DNA from: an uncultured bacterium
Lineage (GTDB): Bacteria; Bacillota; Clostridia; Oscillospirales; Ruminococcaceae
Reading direction: 5' to 3'
Length of the DNA: 33,517 nucleotides
NCBI GenBank assembly: GCA_905214345.1
Contig: CAJMLV010000030.1
Coordinates: 1 to 33,517 of the forward strand
Shown one piece after another: positions 25,025 through 33,054 of this stretch. The notes beneath the pieces are model-generated. The model had not been told where the DNA came from, ran no database searches, and saw only the letters and a list, made by a program, of their open reading frames with translations. The position numbers were made by a program, and so were the translations under genes. Every line of letters starts with the position of its first letter. The first letter of the stretch is position 1.

Positions 25025-25687
25025 ATGGAAACAAAACTGAGTGTGTCGGTTCTTTCGGCCGACCTGGCCAATCTGGCGCAGCAGAGCCGTGCCGCCCTGG
25101 ATGCGGGTGCGGATATGCTGCACATTGACGTGATGGACGGGCATTTTGTGCCCAACATCAGCTACGGTGCCCCGGTGCTCAAATGCCTGCACCGCGCCCT
25201 GCCCGATGCGTTCTACGACGTTCACCTGATGATCGAGGACCCGGCCTTCTACGCCAAGGATTTCGCTGCGGCGGGGGCTGACCTGATCACCGTCCACCTG
25301 GAAGCCGAGGGTGTCCGCAAGGACCCCCGGGCTGTACTGCACGCCATCCGGGATCTGGGCTGCAAGATCGGCCTGAGCATCCGTCCCGGCACCCCGGTGG
25401 AAGAAATCTTCGACTACCTGGAAGATGTGGACCTGGTCCTCATCATGAGTGTGGAACCCGGCTTCGGCGGGCAGGCTTTCCTGCCCCAGACCCCCGAACG
25501 TCTGGCTGCCGTGCGTGCCGAACTGGAACGGCGTGGTCTTTCGGTGATGCTGCAGGTGGACGGCGGCGTCAACACCCAGACCGCACCGCTGTGCGCCAAT
25601 GCCGGGGCCGATGTCCTGGTGGTGGGCAGTGCCCTGTACAATGCTCCCGATATGTCCGCCATGGCGGCGGGCATCCACGCCTTATAA
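25025..25687 (+). CDS. rpe: Ribulose-phosphate 3-epimerase
   Basis: This 220-residue TIM-barrel enzyme interconverts ribulose 5-phosphate and xylulose 5-phosphate in the pentose phosphate pathway. It has SVLSADLANL, the metal-ligand motifs HIDVMDGHFVPNIS and DVHLMIEDP, MSVEPGFGGQAF (phosphate and catalytic loop) and VDGGVN with the catalytic Asp. The usual HVEA reads HLEA, a mild change. The chosen ATG at 25025 has ATAGGA about eight bases upstream; the frame is open to 24962 but that part is leader. It sets up supply of erythrose 4-phosphate for the DAHP synthase nearby only indirectly. Downstream genes begin 39 bases later. Confidence 0.95.
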   Translation: METKLSVSVLSADLANLAQQSRAALDAGADMLHIDVMDGHFVPNISYGAPVLKCLHRALPDAFYDVHLMIEDPAFYAKDFAAAGADLITVHLEAEGVRKDPRAVLHAIRDLGCKIGLSIRPGTPVEEIFDYLEDVDLVLIMSVEPGFGGQAFLPQTPERLAAVRAELERRGLSVMLQVDGGVNTQTAPLCANAGADVLVVGSALYNAPDMSAMAAGIHAL

Positions 25688-25726
25688 GCAACCTCCGCCC
25701 GCCTGCCGGGCAGCAAAGGAGAACTC

Positions 25727-26752
25727 ATGCCAAACCGTAACAAGCTTGAGCGAAGCGCCAACTACGATTATTACGCGGATATTCTGTGGTGCTGTGTGCC
25801 GCTGATGGCCATGGCCTGGTTTTTCTACGGCCCCCGGCCCATTCTGCTGATGCTGGTGGGATTGTTCACCGCCTATGTGTGCGACTGTCTGGTCACCCCG
25901 CTGCACGGGGCGGGCTATCGTCCCCACGAACCTTCCAGCGAATGTTTCGCGGCGCTGATCGTATTGATGATGCCGGCATCGGTGTCCTATTTCATGGTGG
26001 TGGCCGCCGTGATCGTGGCGGTGCTCATCAAGGAAACTTTCGGCGGTGAAGGACACTATCCCTTCCATCCCGCCGCGGTGGGCCTGGCGGTGGCGGCGCT
26101 TTCCTGGCCGGACCAGATGAGCCGCTATCCCACCCCGGGCACCGTTCTGCCCCTGTGGGGGATGACTTCCGACAGCCTTACCGCCGGTATGAACACCACG
26201 CTGTCCGGCGGCGGCCTGCCTTCCGCCACCACCATCAACCTGGTGACCGGCAACGTGGTGGGACCGCTGGGCACCGGGGCGTTCCTGGTCATCGTGGCCT
26301 GCGGGCTGTTCCTGCTGTGCCGCGGGCACCTGCAGCTGTCCACCCTGATCCCGTACCTGATCGTGTGTGTGGCGGTGCCCTGGCTGCTGCCCAACCTGAA
26401 CGATCTGCCCACCATCAGCTTCCCCTGGGAGTATGTGCGCCAGCGGGTCTATCTGGAAAAATATATCATCCTCACCGGCGGCATGGCCTTCGGCGGCGTG
26501 TTCCTGATCTGTGAACCCGTCACCCAGCCCAACCGTTTTACCAGCCGGGTGATCTACGGCCTGCTGCTGGGTGTGGCCACCACCGTATTCCGTTACAACA
26601 CCGTCTACGAAACCGGCATCTGCTTTGCGCTGCTTATCGTGGGCGCCGTGCCGGAATGGCTGGACCGTGTGTCCCGCCGCGCCGAGCGCATGAAGTTTAT
26701 GAAGAAGGAGGCGAAACGGGTTGCAAAACGAGCAAAACCGGAAATCCTCTAA
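25727..26752 (+). CDS. RnfD/NqrB-like membrane subunit with altered FMN site
   Basis: This 341-residue membrane protein has about eight to ten helices and clear RnfD-family stretches such as YYADILWCCVPL, CDCLVTPLHG, FAALIVLMMPASVSYFMVVAA, IKETFGG and HYPFHPAAVGLA, and a late FGGVFLICEPVTQPN. In RnfD a Thr in a [ST][GS]AT motif carries FMN covalently. Here the aligned DSLTAGM (149-155) has Met155 where that Thr is expected, with Thr157/158 just after. Flavin binding is therefore doubtful. ATG 25727 has AAAGGAGAA upstream. The C-terminus overlaps the next gene by 32 bases. Known RnfD works in a six-subunit ferredoxin:NAD oxidoreductase, but only three subunits are encoded here. Confidence 0.85.
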   Translation: MPNRNKLERSANYDYYADILWCCVPLMAMAWFFYGPRPILLMLVGLFTAYVCDCLVTPLHGAGYRPHEPSSECFAALIVLMMPASVSYFMVVAAVIVAVLIKETFGGEGHYPFHPAAVGLAVAALSWPDQMSRYPTPGTVLPLWGMTSDSLTAGMNTTLSGGGLPSATTINLVTGNVVGPLGTGAFLVIVACGLFLLCRGHLQLSTLIPYLIVCVAVPWLLPNLNDLPTISFPWEYVRQRVYLEKYIILTGGMAFGGVFLICEPVTQPNRFTSRVIYGLLLGVATTVFRYNTVYETGICFALLIVGAVPEWLDRVSRRAERMKFMKKEAKRVAKRAKPEIL

Positions 26753-27656
26753 GCCTGCCGGGCGCCCCCCGCGCAAGAAAAAGAACCAGCCGGAACAGTC
26801 CCAGACTGTTATCATCCCCCAGATTTCGCCCGAGATCCTGGAACGCGCCCGCCGCGCCGCCGCTGAGGGCAAGACCCCCCAGCAGATTGAGCAGGAGGCT
26901 GCCCAGGCTGCCGCCGAGAAAGCGGCCCAGGGGACCCCGGCACCGCAGGCCGAACAGCCCAAGGCGCAGCCCCAGCCCAAACCCAGCCGCCCCGCCCGCA
27001 AGACCCGTGCGGAGGCAGAAGCTGAGCTGGCCCAGAACATCCACGACGACCACCTGTGGCTGAACAACCCCGTCATGGTGCGCGGCCTGGGCCTGGCGCC
27101 CATTGTGGCCATGGCCAGTGACGTGGACCGCGCGGTAATGCTCTGCGTGCTGTCCATCCTGCTTCTCACCGCCACCCGTATGCTGGCAGTGGCGGTCTGC
27201 CATATCACCGGCAACCGTTTCCGCCCGGTGGTGTACGCCTATGCCGCCGCCGTCATCTATATCCCGGCGTATATCATCATGTACAACATCTTCGGCACCG
27301 ATCTGTCCATCATGGGGATTTACCTGCCCATGATGGTGGTGGAGCCGGTCATTATCAAACGTATGGAAGCCACCGAACTGGAATCCATCGGTGAGGCATT
27401 CCGCCGCGGCATCAACAACACCATCGGCCTGTGTGTGGCCATTTTGCTGATGGGCGGCCTGCGGGAACTGCTGGCCTACGGCACCATCTATGACAAGCCG
27501 GTGCTGTCGGTGGGGCTGCTGCCTCTGGCTGCCCAGCCTGCCGGCGGGTTCCTGCTGCTGGGCCTGGTAGCCGCCGGCTGGACCGCCGTGGGCGGTGCCT
27601 ACGTGCACTATAAACAGGAGGAGGTGCGTCACCTGTATGCTGACCGCAAGCGCTGA
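26721..27656 (+). CDS. RnfE/NqrD-like membrane subunit with long basic N-terminal extension
   Basis: This is a 311-residue protein. Residues 1 to about 108 are low-complexity, rich in Gln, Ala, Lys, Pro and Arg, and probably disordered in the cytoplasm. About 110-300 is an RnfE-like six-helix core starting NNPVMVRGLGLAP and ending near the C-terminus. Known RnfE proteins have Cys in GLGLCP and in VNC(A/L)I; here these positions are A126 and P209 (in VVEPVIIKRMEA). Both usual 2Fe-2S ligands would be missing. Typical RnfE is about 200-230 residues, so the extension is unusual. It starts with TTG at 26721, with AAGGAGG nine bases upstream, and overlaps the previous gene by 32 bases and the next by 20. 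Confidence 0.82.
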   Translation: MQNEQNRKSSKPAGRPPRKKKNQPEQSQTVIIPQISPEILERARRAAAEGKTPQQIEQEAAQAAAEKAAQGTPAPQAEQPKAQPQPKPSRPARKTRAEAEAELAQNIHDDHLWLNNPVMVRGLGLAPIVAMASDVDRAVMLCVLSILLLTATRMLAVAVCHITGNRFRPVVYAYAAAVIYIPAYIIMYNIFGTDLSIMGIYLPMMVVEPVIIKRMEATELESIGEAFRRGINNTIGLCVAILLMGGLRELLAYGTIYDKPVLSVGLLPLAAQPAGGFLLLGLVAAGWTAVGGAYVHYKQEEVRHLYADRKR

Positions 27657-28287
27657 ACTGACGGTTCTTCAGAGCGTGGCGCAGTTCGTATCCTATGCCG
27701 TTCTGGCCATCTTTACCGAGAACGTGGTCTTTTCCCGCGCCATGGGTGTGTCCCGGCTGATCAAGCTGGTAAGCGACCCCGAAGTGCGCACCTGGCAGTA
27801 CTGCACCCCTGTCATTCTGGTGCAGCTGCTCAGCGCCCCGCTGGGATGGGCCTGCATGACTTATGTCACCCCGCTGGTGCGGGATAACCTGCCGGAATGG
27901 CTTCCCATTGCAGCGCTGCGCCCCATCATGTACCTGACCTGTGCCGTTGCCGCCATGGCCGTGGTGTGGCTTCTGCTGGCTTTTCTGCCGGCCGCTCACC
28001 GCGCTGCCTGCCGGGAACAGCTGCCCCTGGCTACCTGCACCTGCAGTGTGCTGGGCACCTTGCTTCTGTGTGCCAACCAGAACTACGACCTGCTGCAGTG
28101 CACCGCTTTCGGGTTCGGCAGCGGCGTGGGTTATCTGTTTGCCGTGCTGGTGGTGGATGAAGGCCGCCGCCGTCTGGGCAGTAAGGATGTGCCCGCCATT
28201 TTCCGGGGCCTGCCCAGCTCGCTGATCTACATCGGCATCCTGTCCATGGCCATCTATGGCCTGGTCGGCCACGGCGTGGCGCGGTAA
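27637..28287 (+). CDS. RnfA/NqrE-like membrane subunit with altered cysteine site
   Basis: This 216-residue protein has about six membrane helices. The first part, IFTENVVFSRAMGVSRLIKLVS, aligns with the NNFVLSRFLGICPFLGVS block of RnfA, but the cluster-ligand Cys is S39. The later TCTCSVLGTLLL aligns with the NCAVLG block and keeps Cys136 (C134 is also near). The helix pair with E and D residues before the C-terminus is typical of the family. ATG 27637 lies about ten bases after an AGGAGGAGGTG site and overlaps the upstream gene by 20 bases. It is the last of the three Rnf-like genes; no B, C or G subunit gene is in the window. Confidence 0.8.
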   Translation: MLTASAELTVLQSVAQFVSYAVLAIFTENVVFSRAMGVSRLIKLVSDPEVRTWQYCTPVILVQLLSAPLGWACMTYVTPLVRDNLPEWLPIAALRPIMYLTCAVAAMAVVWLLLAFLPAAHRAACREQLPLATCTCSVLGTLLLCANQNYDLLQCTAFGFGSGVGYLFAVLVVDEGRRRLGSKDVPAIFRGLPSSLIYIGILSMAIYGLVGHGVAR

Positions 28288-28328
28288 GACCGTCCCCGTC
28301 CACCTTACTTTGATCGGAGTTGATACCC

Positions 28329-29600
28329 ATGTCCAACTGCTTTTTGCCGGCTGATATTCTGCTGCCCCCCGCATCGGTCCCGCTGGACCCCTGGGCCAGC
28401 ATCGCGGTGGATCAGTTTACCTCCCAGCCGGAATACTGGCAGAAGGCGGAGGCGCGGGCTGCCGGACAGCCCAGCACCCTGCACATCGTTCTGCCGGAAG
28501 CCTATCTGGGCACGCCCCGGCAGCCGGAACGGCTGGCGCAGATCCGTGCAGCCATGACCGACTACCGACGCAGCCTGCTCACCCGAACCGTACACGGGTA
28601 TGTGTATGTGGAGCGCACCCAGCTGGACGGCACCGTCCGCCAGGGCCTGGTGGGTATGGTGGACCTGGAGACATACAGCTACGAAAAAGGTGCCAAAACG
28701 GCCATCCGACCCAGCGAGAACACGGTGGTGGAGCGTATCCCGCCCCGCCTTGCCATCCGCCGCGGTGCGGAGCTGGAAACTCCCCATGTGATGATGCTGG
28801 CCGACGACGAAGCCTGTACCCTCATCGAACCCATCGGCCGCTGCAAAGACAGCCTGCCCCTTCTGTATGAGGGGGACCTGATGCTGGGCGGCGGTCATCT
28901 GGCCGGCTGGGCGGTGGAGGACCCCGCACTCATCGGGCAGATCGACGCCGCATTGGCTGCTTTAGGGGATGCCGACGCTTTCGCCGCCCGCTGGCCCGCA
29001 GCCGCCGGACAGCCGCCCATGGTGCTGGCGGTGGGGGACGGCAACCATTCGCTGGCCACCGCCAAAGCCTGCTGGGAAGAGCTGAAAGCCACCCTCACCC
29101 CTGAGGAGCAGGCTTCGCACCCCGCCCGGTACTGCCTGGCGGAGGTGTGCAACGTTCATTCTCCCGCCATTGAGATCGAACCCATCCACCGGGTGGTGTT
29201 CGGGATGGATGCCGGGGCTTTGTGTGAAGCGCTGGACGCCTGGCTGGCCGGCCACCAGGGGGAGCAGACCGCCCCGGCGCAGACCTTTACCGTCTGCGGA
29301 CCTTCCTTCAGCAAAGAATACAGCCTGAACCGGGCGCCCCGTCCTTTGGCCGTGGGCACGGTGGAAGCTTTCCTCACCGATCTGTGTGCCGACGGCAGCT
29401 GCCGCGTGGATTATATCCACGGGGAAGAGGCCGCCCGCAGCCTGGCAGGGGAGAACGCCGCCGCCATCCTGCTGCCGCCCTTTGAGAAGGCGGACCTGTT
29501 CCGCGGCGTGGTGCTGGGCGGGGTGCTGCCCCGCAAGACCTTCAGCATGGGCCATGCCGAAGAAAAACGCTATTATAACGAATGCCGCGCCCTGGTGTAA
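28329..29600 (+). CDS. DUF1015 family protein
   Basis: This 423-residue soluble protein matches the DUF1015 pattern: LLPPASVPLDPWASIAVDQFTSQPEYW-type opening, a DGTVRQGLVGMVDLE strand pair, RPSENTVVERIPPRL, DGNHSLATAKACWE (the family's central DGxH-like motif), HPARYCLAEV, IEIEPIHRVV and a C-terminal MGHAEEKRYYNECR. The biochemical role of the family is not settled to my knowledge; relatives are often near serine or envelope genes in clostridia, a recollection I cannot test here. ATG 28329 has CGGAG nine bases upstream. It follows the RnfA-like gene by 41 bases and is probably on the same message. Confidence 0.85.
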   Translation: MSNCFLPADILLPPASVPLDPWASIAVDQFTSQPEYWQKAEARAAGQPSTLHIVLPEAYLGTPRQPERLAQIRAAMTDYRRSLLTRTVHGYVYVERTQLDGTVRQGLVGMVDLETYSYEKGAKTAIRPSENTVVERIPPRLAIRRGAELETPHVMMLADDEACTLIEPIGRCKDSLPLLYEGDLMLGGGHLAGWAVEDPALIGQIDAALAALGDADAFAARWPAAAGQPPMVLAVGDGNHSLATAKACWEELKATLTPEEQASHPARYCLAEVCNVHSPAIEIEPIHRVVFGMDAGALCEALDAWLAGHQGEQTAPAQTFTVCGPSFSKEYSLNRAPRPLAVGTVEAFLTDLCADGSCRVDYIHGEEAARSLAGENAAAILLPPFEKADLFRGVVLGGVLPRKTFSMGHAEEKRYYNECRALV

Positions 29601-29639
29601 GGACTCGGCTTTGGATACCGTACCGCAGGAAGAAGAGGA

Positions 29640-30197
29640 ATGAGCATGCCGAACAACAAACCCGCCCAACCCCAGCAGAATCAGAATAAGGAGAAAGCCG
29701 CCGGCGAGCAGGAACAGCACCGCCGCCGTCGCCGCCGTTCCCGCGGTGGCCAGGGCAATTCCCAGCAGGGGCAGGCTGCGGCCAAGACGGCCCAGCAGAC
29801 CCAGGGCAAGAATGCTCCGGCCGCAGAGAAAAACGCCCCTGCCAAGAAGGGCCGGGGCGGGCAGAAAAGTGGGCAGAACAGTGCCCAGAACGTCAGCCAG
29901 AACAACGGCCGCCGCCAGCCCCAGAAATCCCAGGAGCCCAAGAGCCAGCGCCGTCCCGCGGCAGAGCAACAGCAGCGTCCCGCCCGCCAGGCGGAACCCC
30001 AGACCGGCCGCCGGACCAACCAGAACCGTCCCCGCCGGGAACTCCAGGCCGAGGACGTGGGCCTGCTGCTCATCACCCGCCGCCCGCCCAAACAGAAGTT
30101 TGCCAATTTTGAAGAATACATTGCCGCCCACGGCGGCGTGACCGTGCCGGTGGAGGGCGACCCCGTGCCCGCCGAGACCCCGGCCGATGCCGAATGA
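29640..30197 (+). CDS. Basic low-complexity protein, possible RNA-binding
   Basis: This 185-residue protein is dominated by Gln, Asn, Ala, Arg, Lys and Pro. It has an arginine cluster (RRRRRRSRGG near residues 29-38) and no hydrophobic core until the last 55 residues. That end (DVGLLLITRRPPKQKFANFEEYIAAHGGVTVPVEG) looks folded. Such Arg/Gly/Gln-rich tails are typical of nucleic-acid-binding proteins; this is inference. The ATG at 29640 has AGGAA eight bases upstream; a second ATG at 29646 is also possible. Its stop overlaps the start of the rRNA methyltransferase gene (ATGA), so the two are translationally coupled, and a ribosome-related job would fit. Confidence 0.75.
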   Translation: MSMPNNKPAQPQQNQNKEKAAGEQEQHRRRRRRSRGGQGNSQQGQAAAKTAQQTQGKNAPAAEKNAPAKKGRGGQKSGQNSAQNVSQNNGRRQPQKSQEPKSQRRPAAEQQQRPARQAEPQTGRRTNQNRPRRELQAEDVGLLLITRRPPKQKFANFEEYIAAHGGVTVPVEGDPVPAETPADAE

Positions 30198-31033
30198 ACG
30201 CCGCTCTGGCTGCCGGGCTGCGCTGCCCGGTATGCGGCGGCGCCCTGGGGGTGTGGGGGTCCTCTCTTCGCTGTGCCAAAAACCACAGCTTTGACATTGC
30301 CAAGGAAGGCTATGTGAACTTGCTGCCCATCCAGAAACGCCACGCCGCCGATCCCGGTGACGGCAAAGCCATGGTGGCGGCCCGCCGTGCGTTCCTGCAA
30401 AGCGGCGGGTATGATGCCTTCCGCCATGCCCTGGCGGAACTTTGCCTGCAGGCAGGGGAAGAATCCCCCAACATTGTGGACGCCGGCTGCGGAGAAGGCA
30501 GCTATGACCGAACGGTGATGGACGTTTTTGCCGCCGCCGGGCGGCAGGCAAACCTCATCGGGTTTGACCTGTCCAAACCCGCCGTGCGCCTGGCTGCCAA
30601 GCTGGTGCCCCAGGGGGCTTTTGCGGTGGGAGGCAGTTTCTGCGCCCCGGTGGCGGATGGCTGGGCCCATATCCTGCTCAACGTCTTTTCACCTTTTGCG
30701 GCGGCGGAGTTCACCCGCATGCTGCGCCCGGGCGGGCTGCTGATCTACGCCGTGCCCACGCCCCGGCATCTGTTCGGGCTCAAGCAGGTGCTGTATGACC
30801 AGCCCTATGAAAACCCGGCGGTGCGCACCGAATACCCCGGGTTTGTGCCGGCGGGCGAGCGTACCGTCACCGATACCATCACGCTGGACAACGCCATGGC
30901 CCAGGCCCTGTTTACCATGACGCCCTACTACTTCAATACCCCGCCGGAAGGCGCGGCCCGCCTGGCTGCCTGCCCGGAACTGACTACCGAGATCGGTTTC
31001 CGTTTCCTTTTGTACCGTCGGGAAAATCCATGA
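30194..31033 (+). CDS. rlmA: 23S rRNA (guanine) methyltransferase, RlmA family
   Basis: This 279-residue protein has an N-terminal zinc site C11, C14, C27 and H31 (RCPVCGG, RCAKNH), then FDIAKEGYVNLL, DAGCGEGSYDR (SAM-binding glycine loop), GFDLSKPAV, VFSPFAAAEFTRMLRPGG and a C-terminal TMTPYYFNTP. This order is that of RlmA(I)/RlmA(II) enzymes, which methylate a G in 23S helix 35; relatives include the tylosin-resistance protein TlrB. The exact target base cannot be told by eye. It starts with ATG 30194, overlapping the upstream stop, and is followed directly by a terminator. It is the last gene of the rpe to rlmA group. Confidence 0.93.
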   Translation: MNAALAAGLRCPVCGGALGVWGSSLRCAKNHSFDIAKEGYVNLLPIQKRHAADPGDGKAMVAARRAFLQSGGYDAFRHALAELCLQAGEESPNIVDAGCGEGSYDRTVMDVFAAAGRQANLIGFDLSKPAVRLAAKLVPQGAFAVGGSFCAPVADGWAHILLNVFSPFAAAEFTRMLRPGGLLIYAVPTPRHLFGLKQVLYDQPYENPAVRTEYPGFVPAGERTVTDTITLDNAMAQALFTMTPYYFNTPPEGAARLAACPELTTEIGFRFLLYRRENP

Positions 31034-31036
31034 GGC

Positions 31037-31062
31037 AAGGCCCCGCCAAGGGGCCTTTTTTC
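31037..31062 (+). terminator. Terminator after rlmA
   Basis: AAGGCCCC (31037-31044) pairs with GGGGCCTT (31050-31057) around GCCAA, followed by a T-run to 31061. Confidence 0.9.
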
Positions 31063-31077
31063 TTTGCCGCAGCGCCA

Positions 31078-31106
31078 TTTACAAAGGGATGGTTTTACGC
31101 TACAAT
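31078..31106 (+). promoter_or_regulatory. Promoter of the cardiolipin synthase gene
   Basis: TTTACA (31078-31083), a 17-base spacer and TACAAT (31101-31106) lie 43 bases before the ATG. Confidence 0.78.
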
Positions 31107-31149
31107 GGCAGCATGGTCCCGCACCTGCGGGCAGAAAGGACGTGTTCCC

Positions 31150-32703
31150 ATGGAAACCGAAGAAAAACGCCAGCAGATCCCCAACAGCATTGGCCGGGCC
31201 GTGTTCGTGGCCCTCTCTTTTCTGCTGCAGGTGGGGTGGATTCTGGGGTTTGCCCTGTATCTGACCCGGTACTACGCCGTGGTACAGCTGGCGGCCAGCC
31301 TGCTGGCTCTGCTGCTGGTCTTTTCGGTGTATGGCCGCAACATGAACTCCGCTTTCCGCCTCAGCTGGATCATTGTGATCCTGATTTTCCCGGTGCTGGG
31401 AGCCTGTCTGTACCTGCTGTTCGGTCAGCCGGTGGCCTTGTGGCCGCTGCGCAGGCGGTTCCGCTCTGCCGACCGGGAACTGGAACCGTTCCGCATGGCG
31501 GAAGTGAAAGCAGGGCAGCCCCAGACCGAAAAATTGCGCAGCATCGACCCCGCGCTGGCCGGGCAGGTGACCTACCTGCAGGGGACCGCCGGGTATCCCG
31601 CTTACGGGAACACCGACGTGCGGTTTTACGGTGACACCAACCAGGCCCTGGAAGCCCAGAAGGAAGCCCTGCGGGGCGCGCAGCACTTTATCTTTATGGA
31701 ATACCACGCCATTGAGGATTCCACCGCCTGGCAGGGGCTGGAGGAGATTCTGGCGGAACGCGCCGCCGCCGGGGTGGATGTGCGGGTGTTCTACGACGAT
31801 GTGGGCAGTATGGGTTTCATCAGCCCGCCCTTTGCCCGGCGGCTGCGGGAACGGGGCATCCAGTGCCGGGTGTTCAACCCTCTGGTGCCTGCCATGAACA
31901 TCATCATGAACAACCGGGACCACCGCAAGATCACGGTGGTGGACGGCAAAATCGGTTTTACCGGCGGGTATAACCTGGCGGACGAATATTTCAACCTGAC
32001 CCACCCCTACGGCCAGTGGAAGGATTCCGGCCTGCGGCTGGAAGGGGAGGCTGTCCGGGGGCTGACCCTGATTTTCCTGCAGATGTGGGGTGCGACCCAG
32101 AAGGAACCCATCGACCCGGCGCCTTTCCTGAAACCGGCCCATTCGCCCAACCCTTCCGACGCCGTGGTGGTGCCCTATGCCGATACCCCACTGGATGAGG
32201 AACCGGTGGGGGAAAATGTGTACATCAACCTCATCAACCATGCCGACGAATATGTGTATCTGACCACCCCGTACCTCATCATCAGTGATGAGATGCAGCG
32301 GGCGCTGACCCTGGCCGCCCGCCGGGGCGTGGATGTGCGTATCGTGACCCCCGGCATCCCGGACAAAAAGATGGTGTTCCGGGTCACCCGCAGCCATTAT
32401 GCCCGTCTGGCAGCCCACGGGGTGCGCATCTTTGAGTTTACCCCCGGTTTTGTCCACGCCAAGCAGGCGGTGGCCGACGGAAAAGCCGCGGTGGTGGGGA
32501 CCATCAATCTGGATTACCGCAGTCTGTATCTCCATTTTGAAAATGCCTGCTGGTTCAGCGGCTGCGACGCGGTGGGAGATGTGAAATCCGATTTTGAGGA
32601 CCTGTTCACCCAAAGCAGGGAAGTCACCGGCCAATACCGTGTCCGTACGGTGGCGGTGCGGGGCCTGGATTGTCTGCTGCGCCTGTTCAGCCCCCTGATG
32701 TAA
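31150..32703 (+). CDS. cls: Cardiolipin synthase
   Basis: This 517-residue phospholipase-D-family membrane enzyme condenses two phosphatidylglycerols into cardiolipin. Two N-terminal membrane helices come first (about residues 18-38 and 40-90 region). The two catalytic HKD motifs follow: DHRKITVVDGKIGFTGG with H258, K260 and D265, and VHAKQAVADGKAAVVGT with H436, K438 and D443. A conserved NLDYRSLYLHFEN follows the second. Length matches bacterial Cls. The ATG at 31150 has AAAGGA eight bases upstream; the frame is open to 31030 but that part includes the upstream terminator. It is a single-gene unit with promoter and terminator. Confidence 0.96.
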   Translation: METEEKRQQIPNSIGRAVFVALSFLLQVGWILGFALYLTRYYAVVQLAASLLALLLVFSVYGRNMNSAFRLSWIIVILIFPVLGACLYLLFGQPVALWPLRRRFRSADRELEPFRMAEVKAGQPQTEKLRSIDPALAGQVTYLQGTAGYPAYGNTDVRFYGDTNQALEAQKEALRGAQHFIFMEYHAIEDSTAWQGLEEILAERAAAGVDVRVFYDDVGSMGFISPPFARRLRERGIQCRVFNPLVPAMNIIMNNRDHRKITVVDGKIGFTGGYNLADEYFNLTHPYGQWKDSGLRLEGEAVRGLTLIFLQMWGATQKEPIDPAPFLKPAHSPNPSDAVVVPYADTPLDEEPVGENVYINLINHADEYVYLTTPYLIISDEMQRALTLAARRGVDVRIVTPGIPDKKMVFRVTRSHYARLAAHGVRIFEFTPGFVHAKQAVADGKAAVVGTINLDYRSLYLHFENACWFSGCDAVGDVKSDFEDLFTQSREVTGQYRVRTVAVRGLDCLLRLFSPLM

Positions 32704-32713
32704 CAAACAAAGC

Positions 32714-32751
32714 AACGGCGGAGACCCTGTAACGGGTTCTCCGCCGTTTTT
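32714..32751 (+). terminator. Terminator after cls
   Basis: AACGGCGGAGA (32714-32724) pairs with TCTCCGCCGTT (32738-32748), 11 base pairs, with TTTTT after. The A-rich left flank may allow use on the minus strand for the small acidic gene. Confidence 0.92.
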
Positions 32752-32765
32752 GTGTGGATTTGAGG

Positions 32766-32972
32766 TCAGAGGTCTTCGCTCTCTGTCTTGTCGGACAGTT
32801 CAAACCACTCCCGGTCTTCCTCGTCGGTGGTTTCGTCCTCCTCACCGGCATCCATCTGTCCCGGTTCGGTGGGCATCATACCGGGCAGCATGTCGCTGCC
32901 TTCCATAATGTCGGTCCAGAAATCATCCTGTTCGCTTTCGGCGCCCTTGGGGCCGTACGGTGCATGGTACAT
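32766..32972 (-). CDS. Small acidic protein of unknown function
   Basis: This 68-residue protein starts MYHAPYGPKG and is then rich in Glu, Asp, Ser and Met, with an acidic tail (EEDETTDEEDREWFELS). It has no hydrophobic helix and no recognised domain. The ATG at 32972 on the minus strand is backed by AGGAGG nine bases upstream (32982-32987), so it is a real translation start; the frame is open further, including an ATG at 32996 that lacks a ribosome site. It converges on cls and shares the terminator region. It diverges from the LCP-like gene at 33055. Confidence 0.7.
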   Translation of the reverse strand: MYHAPYGPKGAESEQDDFWTDIMEGSDMLPGMMPTEPGQMDAGEEDETTDEEDREWFELSDKTESEDL

Positions 32973-33054
32973 AAACGGTTGCCTCCTTTTGTGCATAAGG
33001 CCGGGCCTGTTTGCCCAAGCTATGGTTACATTTTGCAGCAAAGAGGTGTCCTTT

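Noticed and set aside
29612..29642. Ten-codon TTG frame ending at the start of the low-complexity gene, possible leader peptide
   Set aside because: It has no ribosome site and no conservation evidence.
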